Source: Oscillospiraceae bacterium (GTDB lineage Bacteria; Bacillota; Clostridia; Oscillospirales; Acutalibacteraceae). Taken from it: a DNA stretch of 64,000 bases. The notes beneath the pieces were generated by a model that was not told the origin of the DNA, searched no databases, and saw only the letters and a program-made list of their open reading frames with translations. Both the position numbers and the translations under genes were made by a program. Shown one piece after another: positions 59,229 through 64,000 of the stretch. Numbering within the stretch: position 1 is the stretch's first letter; every line of letters starts with the position of its first letter. The stretch lies in assembly GCA_015066085.1 (NCBI GenBank), contig SVPA01000006.1, forward strand, positions 1 through 64,000. The letters run 5' to 3'.

Positions 59229-61201
59229 TGAAATTCCAAAACGCTCAAAAAAAGGCAAAACGCATATATCTTCCGCTTAAAGCCGATAAAAACGAGCAAA
59301 ATACGGCAGAATTTTTAAACTGCAGTTATAAAGACCGTCAGGTAGTTTGCCGAGAAGGTTTTGACTGCGACCTATATAACCCGATTTACCGAAGCGATTT
59401 CAGCCCCTACACCGAAAACGAACTTGTCTTAACCGAATGTTATCTCTATATTAGGGGCAAATACGGCAGAGTTGCCGTTTCTAAAGCCGATAACCTTATG
59501 GGCTCGGTTATATTCTTTATGAAAATCGTTTTTATTGACGGCGAGGTTTTGGATATCGGCAGTATCGAGTTTAATCGGGTAACATTCGATGCCTTTGGCT
59601 ATCCTGACAGTTTCACCGTGTTTAGCGGTAAGGCAACCAAAGGCTGTGGAATTTATTTTATCAGCCGTCAGATTTACGGTGGCGACTATGAAGACTTTGT
59701 TCGGGTTATGGAACTCGATAAGGATATGGAGAATTGGACTTTGCTTGACGATTCTGAAATCTACGCCCCCGTTTTGCTTGTGAACGGCCGAGGGGAGTCT
59801 TACTTTTTTTCCTCTACCTACGGTGTATATCTGGATTTACCCGACCCCATTTCTCTTCAGAGCAGAAACCTTTTAAACGGCCGTTTCATATCATATTATA
59901 CGTCGGACCACGCTTCTACCGCTTTCACCCTCCCCCTTTCAGAACTTGACAACAGTTTGGTTAAATGTAGTTTTGAGCAGTCGGGAGAAATTACCGAGTG
60001 GAAAATTTTCGCCGACGCCGAAAACTCCGACCCCGTCCTTTTTGAAGGGCAGCAGATTGTCATGCTTTGTGACCGCCAAAAAGGAAGAGTTTATTTTAAA
60101 ACAGCCGACGGTGTAGATTTTGCTTTCGCTTATACGGGTCAACCTAACAACATTAAGATAGAGGCATATAAGACAACCCCTGCCGATAAAATTAAGGTTG
60201 CTTCAATGAATGTCTGTCACCCCCTTCCGTCTGACAGCGGTAAAACCGAAAATAAAGTATCGGCTTTCTATGGCGGGTATCTTCATCCCTCGACTGTTTT
60301 GTTTAACAGCCCGAAAAACCCCCTCTATTTTCCGCAGTCAAGCCAGTATTCCCTCGGCGAAAACGAAAAAGGAATTACAAAAATTCTTTTTAAAGACCAA
60401 AATATTCTTGCTTTTAAGGAAGACGGACTATTTACCGCTATGGTTAAAACCTCCGCCGACACACAGGAACTTAACCTTAACGCCGAGATTAAAAAAACGG
60501 CCGACGGTTATAATTTGAGCTTTAAAAAGGTTATAGACTTCCCCTGTGAGCCCGTTCCAAAAAGCATTGGAAAACTCGGCTCGGATATTGTTTTTGTAAA
60601 CACAAATCGGGAAATACTCAAACTCACTAAAACTTGGGAAATTGAAACAATCGGCAAAACAAAGACCGACGCCGACGGATTTGGAATATCCTGCGGTAAC
60701 AGGTATATTTATTTTTACGGCGAGGGCGCTGCGGTAGTCGAGGGCGAATCGGTTTCAAGTTGGGCGCTGCCCTCAAACATTGTGGGCGGATTTGCCTATC
60801 TTGATAAACTTATTCTTTTTTCAAGCCTGTATGAAAACGGGGTCTACATTCTCTATCCCGTTTGGGTTTCGGGAAACCTTGACCGAAAGGTGATTATATC
60901 TGACACTGTGGCTAAAAAAATCGAGAGTGAAATAACGGCAGAGTGCAGTTTTTATCCCTTTAAAAAAGAAGACGGCTGTGTAAAAATTTCAAAAATCCGT
61001 ATAGACGGTCAGACCGACAATATAACCGTAACCCTTTCTGACAAAGAGGGTAGACGCCAAAAAAGCCGTGTGAGTCTTTATAGAGGCAAGACGGTCTTTA
61101 CAAACGGATTTACAGGCTACAACCCAAAACTCACACTTAACTTTTCCTCGGGGAAAATTGAGGGAGTTGCGGTCGAGTATCATACTTTAAATATTTTTTA
61201 A
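59228..61201 (+). CDS. Large phage virion protein (podovirus tail-nozzle or stabilisation-type)
   Basis: A 657-residue, beta-rich protein with recurring Asp-Gly and aromatic turns (YFFSSTYGVYL; AFYGGYLHPSTVLFNSP; IYFYGEGAAVVEG), suggesting a propeller. Position after the connector, and no tail tube or tape measure gene, suggest a short-tail nozzle. This is inference without a recognised family. Confidence 0.45.
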   Translation: MKFQNAQKKAKRIYLPLKADKNEQNTAEFLNCSYKDRQVVCREGFDCDLYNPIYRSDFSPYTENELVLTECYLYIRGKYGRVAVSKADNLMGSVIFFMKIVFIDGEVLDIGSIEFNRVTFDAFGYPDSFTVFSGKATKGCGIYFISRQIYGGDYEDFVRVMELDKDMENWTLLDDSEIYAPVLLVNGRGESYFFSSTYGVYLDLPDPISLQSRNLLNGRFISYYTSDHASTAFTLPLSELDNSLVKCSFEQSGEITEWKIFADAENSDPVLFEGQQIVMLCDRQKGRVYFKTADGVDFAFAYTGQPNNIKIEAYKTTPADKIKVASMNVCHPLPSDSGKTENKVSAFYGGYLHPSTVLFNSPKNPLYFPQSSQYSLGENEKGITKILFKDQNILAFKEDGLFTAMVKTSADTQELNLNAEIKKTADGYNLSFKKVIDFPCEPVPKSIGKLGSDIVFVNTNREILKLTKTWEIETIGKTKTDADGFGISCGNRYIYFYGEGAAVVEGESVSSWALPSNIVGGFAYLDKLILFSSLYENGVYILYPVWVSGNLDRKVIISDTVAKKIESEITAECSFYPFKKEDGCVKISKIRIDGQTDNITVTLSDKEGRRQKSRVSLYRGKTVFTNGFTGYNPKLTLNFSSGKIEGVAVEYHTLNIF

Positions 61202-61213
61202 GGAAGTGAAAAA

Positions 61214-62935
61214 GTGGAAAGAATTTTAAATTACACCCTGACCCCGGGCGGAGTTTTGCCAAACACGCCTCTTTTAGCGGGGTATCAGGGGGAACACCGC
61301 GCAACCGCCCTCGTTATCGACCCCGACAAAGAGTTGTCCGATATGATAGAAAGGGCAAAGGACGGTTATGAGGTTTCTTGCAAAATAGATGCCGTAAACC
61401 TGTCGGGAGAATTTATCGTTGGCGAGAAACGAGCCATTGACCAAATAGGCGAACCTTTTTACCTTACTTCTCAAATGACGGCTTTGGGGCTTGATACGGT
61501 CATTCTTGTGCGTATTATCCTTAAAAACGAAACCGAAACCAAAGAGATATACAAGGCGCAGATAAAACTTTACTTTGAGCCGTCGGCAATACCGCCGGTC
61601 ATCATTCCCGACAAGCAATGTAGGGCAGAAGACTTAGAACAAAAAGCAGAGGAAATTTGCGGTCTTATAGATGAACGTGCTCAAAGGGTACAAGAGATAA
61701 TGGACCTTAAACTTGAAGCGGTTAGCGAAAAGGCTCAAACTTCTGCCAATCATCTAAAAATGACTAAAAATGCTTTAGAACAAGCCGAAGAGTATGCCTT
61801 GCTTGCAAAGGAAAGCCAAGAAAACGCAAAACAAAGCGCAGTTTTATCTCTAGAGAGTAAAAATGAGGCGAATTCGCTTATACTTGCTGCCGAAAATTAT
61901 AAAAGCAGCGCTCTGCTGTCTGCCCAGAAGGCAAGTGAAAGTGCTTTGAAAACCGAAGATTTTTCTAAAAGTGCAGAAAACTGTTTACAACTTACAAACG
62001 AGGCTTTAATTGAAGTTAAACTTTCTGCTCAAAATGCCGCCGAGTTTGCTCAGAGCGCCAAAGAATCCGAAAATAACGCAAAGGAAAGCGAAAGGATTGC
62101 GCTTAAAACCAAGTCGGAAATAACCGAGTTTGCAAAAGACTTTAAAGAGGAATTTACCGGTCTGATTGAAGACAGGGTTAACCCCCTTAAGGGCAAAGCA
62201 GACGGAAGCGGTGTTTTACTAACAGACGTAAGCCCCGTTGAGCATACCGTTTCGGTAAGACTTAACTCAGATACCGTAACCGATTTTTCTTCAAAGAAGG
62301 TAACGGTACAGGGCAAAAACTTGTTTTCGGGAAAAGATTTTATCGCCTATACAAATTCGGGCATTAGTTCTTACGGAAAAGAAAATGATACGTACCTCGG
62401 CGAAGAGTGTTTCTCTTTTTCGCAGTACAAGGAAACCGGAGAACCGCATTTTACCAAAATAAAGTTTAAGGCAAATACTCGATATACCTTTAGTTTTGAG
62501 TATGCTATTTATTTTCCCGGAAACCAAAGTTACTCGGTTCCCTGTATGCGTGTCTATTATACCGATAACACTTATTCTGACATTTCGACTTTGGCTTACA
62601 ACTCGAAATACACCAAACTTGTTTTCACAACACCGGCAGGGAAATCGGTTCGAGATATTACACTTGCAAAGTTTGGCAAAGGGATTATGGTTTATCTGAA
62701 AAAGAACGCCCAGATAGAACAGGGCGTTGTCTCCAGCGAATTTGAAGAATATATTGAGCCAAAGGAATATTATGCCAACCAAAACGGCGTAGTTGAAGGG
62801 GTTAGAAGCCTTTCGCCCAATATGAGCCTTTTGGCTGATGACCAAACAAACCTTTCTGTTACTTATAATCGTGATATAAACAAAGTTGTAGAAAATCTTA
62901 CGTCGGCAATAATTTCACTTGGAGGTAATGTTTAA
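61214..62935 (+). CDS. Phage receptor-binding/tail-fibre protein
   Basis: A 573-residue protein. Residues 1-135 resemble a BppU-like N-terminal base. Residues 150-330 form a long Ala/Ser/Glu coiled coil with repeats (SAQNAAEFAQSAKESENNAK). Residues 340-520 are a jelly-roll-like domain with GKNLFSGKD and YSVPCMRVYYTDN, similar to carbohydrate-binding modules in tail proteins. GTG 61214 follows AAGGAAGTG. Trimeric fibre is inferred. Confidence 0.7.
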   Translation: MERILNYTLTPGGVLPNTPLLAGYQGEHRATALVIDPDKELSDMIERAKDGYEVSCKIDAVNLSGEFIVGEKRAIDQIGEPFYLTSQMTALGLDTVILVRIILKNETETKEIYKAQIKLYFEPSAIPPVIIPDKQCRAEDLEQKAEEICGLIDERAQRVQEIMDLKLEAVSEKAQTSANHLKMTKNALEQAEEYALLAKESQENAKQSAVLSLESKNEANSLILAAENYKSSALLSAQKASESALKTEDFSKSAENCLQLTNEALIEVKLSAQNAAEFAQSAKESENNAKESERIALKTKSEITEFAKDFKEEFTGLIEDRVNPLKGKADGSGVLLTDVSPVEHTVSVRLNSDTVTDFSSKKVTVQGKNLFSGKDFIAYTNSGISSYGKENDTYLGEECFSFSQYKETGEPHFTKIKFKANTRYTFSFEYAIYFPGNQSYSVPCMRVYYTDNTYSDISTLAYNSKYTKLVFTTPAGKSVRDITLAKFGKGIMVYLKKNAQIEQGVVSSEFEEYIEPKEYYANQNGVVEGVRSLSPNMSLLADDQTNLSVTYNRDINKVVENLTSAIISLGGNV

Positions 62936-63102
62936 TGTTTAGTTTAAAAGATTTTGTTAAAAAGGGACTGATTTCTGCCGTTGGAAAAATGGCTAATTAT
63001 CAGATTATCCTTAACGCTGCTTCTTGGCATGAAAAGGGTGTGCTGAGTGAGGACGACCTTTCTGATATCGATGAGGCAATAGGAGCAAAAGAAAATGTTT
63101 AA
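62935..63102 (+). CDS. Small phage protein (XkdX-like position)
   Basis: A 55-residue protein starting at ATG 62935, whose A is the last base of the previous stop; GGAGG lies nine bases upstream. Sequence MFSLKDFVKKGLISAVGKM ending in EDDLSDIDEAIGAKENV. Short acidic-ended proteins at this place, between fibre and lysis genes, are common in Firmicutes phages. Function unknown. It overlaps the amidase gene by eight bases. Confidence 0.6.
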   Translation: MFSLKDFVKKGLISAVGKMANYQIILNAASWHEKGVLSEDDLSDIDEAIGAKENV

Positions 63103-63805
63103 AATTGCTCTGACTGCAGGTCACTATAAATATACTTCGGGCAAGAGGTGTCTTAAAACTCTTGATAAAAACGAAACGAGAGAGTGGGTGCTAAACGACC
63201 GTATTGCCGACAAGGTTCAGAAAATGCTTTCAGATTTCGAGGGCTACGACCTTATCCGCACTGATGATACTACGGGAGAAAAGGCAATCGAGTTAAATGA
63301 GCGAATCAAAAAGGCGAACAACTTTAAAGCCGATGTTTATATTTCGGTTCATCATAACGCCGGTATCGGCGGAGGAAAAGGCGGCGGAATCGTTGCCTAT
63401 ACCTACACAAAGGTGGAAAAGGAAACCGAAGCCTTACAAAAAGAACTTTACGACGCTCTTATAAAGTATACGGGTCTTAAAGGCAACCGTGCCCAGCCTC
63501 TTGCAAAAGCAAATCTTGCCGAATGTCGAGATACGGCTATGCCTGCGGTTTTGCTCGAACTCGGTTTTATGGACAGTTCCACCGATGTCCCCGTAATTTT
63601 AAGCGAGGACTATGCCGACAAATGTGCTAAAGCGATTGTTGAGGTGCTTGTAAAAAAAGGAAACCTTGTAAAAAAGGAAAAACCCGGAAAAACCCTTTAC
63701 AGAGTTCAGGTCGGCGCCTTCTCCAAAAAGGAAAACGCCGAAAATTTGGCCGCTGAACTTAAGAAAAAAGGTTATGACGCCATTATTAAAAAGGACGGTG
63801 ACTAG
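63095..63805 (+). CDS. N-acetylmuramoyl-L-alanine amidase with SPOR domain (endolysin)
   Basis: A 236-residue amidase_3-type enzyme: LTAGHYKYTSGKR (zinc His), VYISVHHNAG (zinc His) and AVLLELGFMDSSTD (catalytic Glu). Residues about 195-236 form a SPOR domain (YRVQVGAFSKKENAENLA). Likely phage endolysin. Start ATG 63095 follows AGGAG. Confidence 0.9.
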   Translation: MFKIALTAGHYKYTSGKRCLKTLDKNETREWVLNDRIADKVQKMLSDFEGYDLIRTDDTTGEKAIELNERIKKANNFKADVYISVHHNAGIGGGKGGGIVAYTYTKVEKETEALQKELYDALIKYTGLKGNRAQPLAKANLAECRDTAMPAVLLELGFMDSSTDVPVILSEDYADKCAKAIVEVLVKKGNLVKKEKPGKTLYRVQVGAFSKKENAENLAAELKKKGYDAIIKKDGD

Positions 63806-64000
63806 ATGAGCGAAGCGATAGCGGTTGCCGTTATCGGTCTTTGCGGTTCGGGCTTGGGCTCCCTTGTGGGAGCCCTTGTGTCCAACAAGGTCTGGCAATA
63901 CCGTATAGAGCAACTCGAAAGAAAGGTTGAAAAACACAACGAAATTATTGAACGCACCTTCAAACTTGAAGAGGAGCATAACCTCTTTGAAGAAAAATTT
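63806..64000 (+). CDS. XhlA-like phage lysis protein (3' truncated by window edge)
   Basis: At least 65 residues without a stop: an N-terminal hydrophobic, Gly-rich helix (AVAVIGLCGSGLGSLVGALV) then a coiled coil (YRIEQLERKVEKHNEI). XhlA-type proteins assist holins. Starts at the base after the amidase stop. Confidence 0.55.
   Translation, partial: MSEAIAVAVIGLCGSGLGSLVGALVSNKVWQYRIEQLERKVEKHNEIIERTFKLEEEHNLFEEKF

Overview
The window looks like the chromosome of an anaerobic, spore-forming gut-type member of the Clostridia (Oscillospirales-like). The evidence is SpoVT and SpoIIQ homologues, a folT gene under a tetrahydrofolate riboswitch, the Firmicutes order of the rimP-nusA-infB-ribF operon, a LexA box of the GAAC-N4-GTTC type, class I lysyl-tRNA synthetase, and lic-type phosphocholine genes. 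No rRNA, CRISPR array or intact insertion sequence was seen. One tRNA gene is present.

Layout. 1-510: end of an unidentified gene, a cluster of ATTAGCA repeats, and tRNA-Arg(CCT) on the minus strand, which may be an integration boundary. 1.0-3.5 kb: small membrane protein, NAD salvage pair pncA-nadE behind an operator-like promoter, and cysK. 3.5-8.9 kb: an AraC regulator that appears to start at AUU, divergent from a tight five-gene operon (MDR dehydrogenase, Gfo/Idh/MocA oxidoreductase, metallo-beta-lactamase-fold hydrolase, a type I dehydroquinase-like lyase, and a quinone-oxidoreductase-type MDR), probably for catabolism of an unknown sugar, cyclitol or acid. A FAD-dependent oxidoreductase converges on it. 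10.1-16.9 kb: an accessory island with a truncated SpoVT-like gene, a TetR regulator, a decayed four-helix-bundle (IVP) element, a large wall-anchored Ig/MBG surface protein, a decayed stretch, an Abi-alpha-type protein and a GIY-YIG nuclease. It is bracketed by two similar copies of the spoVT 5' region.

16.9-25.6 kb: spoVT, a four-gene Gld-like ABC exporter operon, riboswitch-controlled folT with a prolyl-tRNA editing homologue, an M14 peptidase relative that has lost its zinc histidines, a NUDIX hydrolase, and a small SOS-type membrane protein gene with a consensus promoter and a LexA box. 25.8-33.8 kb: the translation/RNA operon rimP-nusA-rnpM-ylxQ-infB-rbfA-nrnA-truB-ribF. 33.8-40.3 kb: spoIIQ-like, degV, DUF1836, an orphan trpB, membrane proteins, DUF2953 and an Sfp-type phosphopantetheinyl transferase.

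40.3-47.2 kb: a phosphocholine and teichoic-acid-like cluster, licC-licA-licB, then a CDP-glycerol glycerophosphotransferase-like gene and a 924-residue protein joining a YidC/Oxa1 insertase domain to an alkaline-phosphatase/LTA-synthase-like domain. The genes suggest choline import, activation to CDP-choline, polymer synthesis and transfer outside the membrane. 47.2-53.6 kb: small membrane proteins, an AraC regulator, class I LysRS fused to a Trbp111 tRNA-binding domain, and putP. 53.7-64.0 kb: a prophage structural module (terminase, scaffold-like, capsid with a C-terminal Ig-like domain, portal, neck, podovirus-like tail proteins, receptor-binding protein, amidase, XhlA-like) that runs off the window. 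No integrase, repressor or tape measure is visible.

Most promising for novelty: the YidC-phosphatase fusion in the lic cluster, the five-gene catabolic operon, the SOS-controlled small membrane protein, the AUU-start regulator, and the bracketed accessory island.
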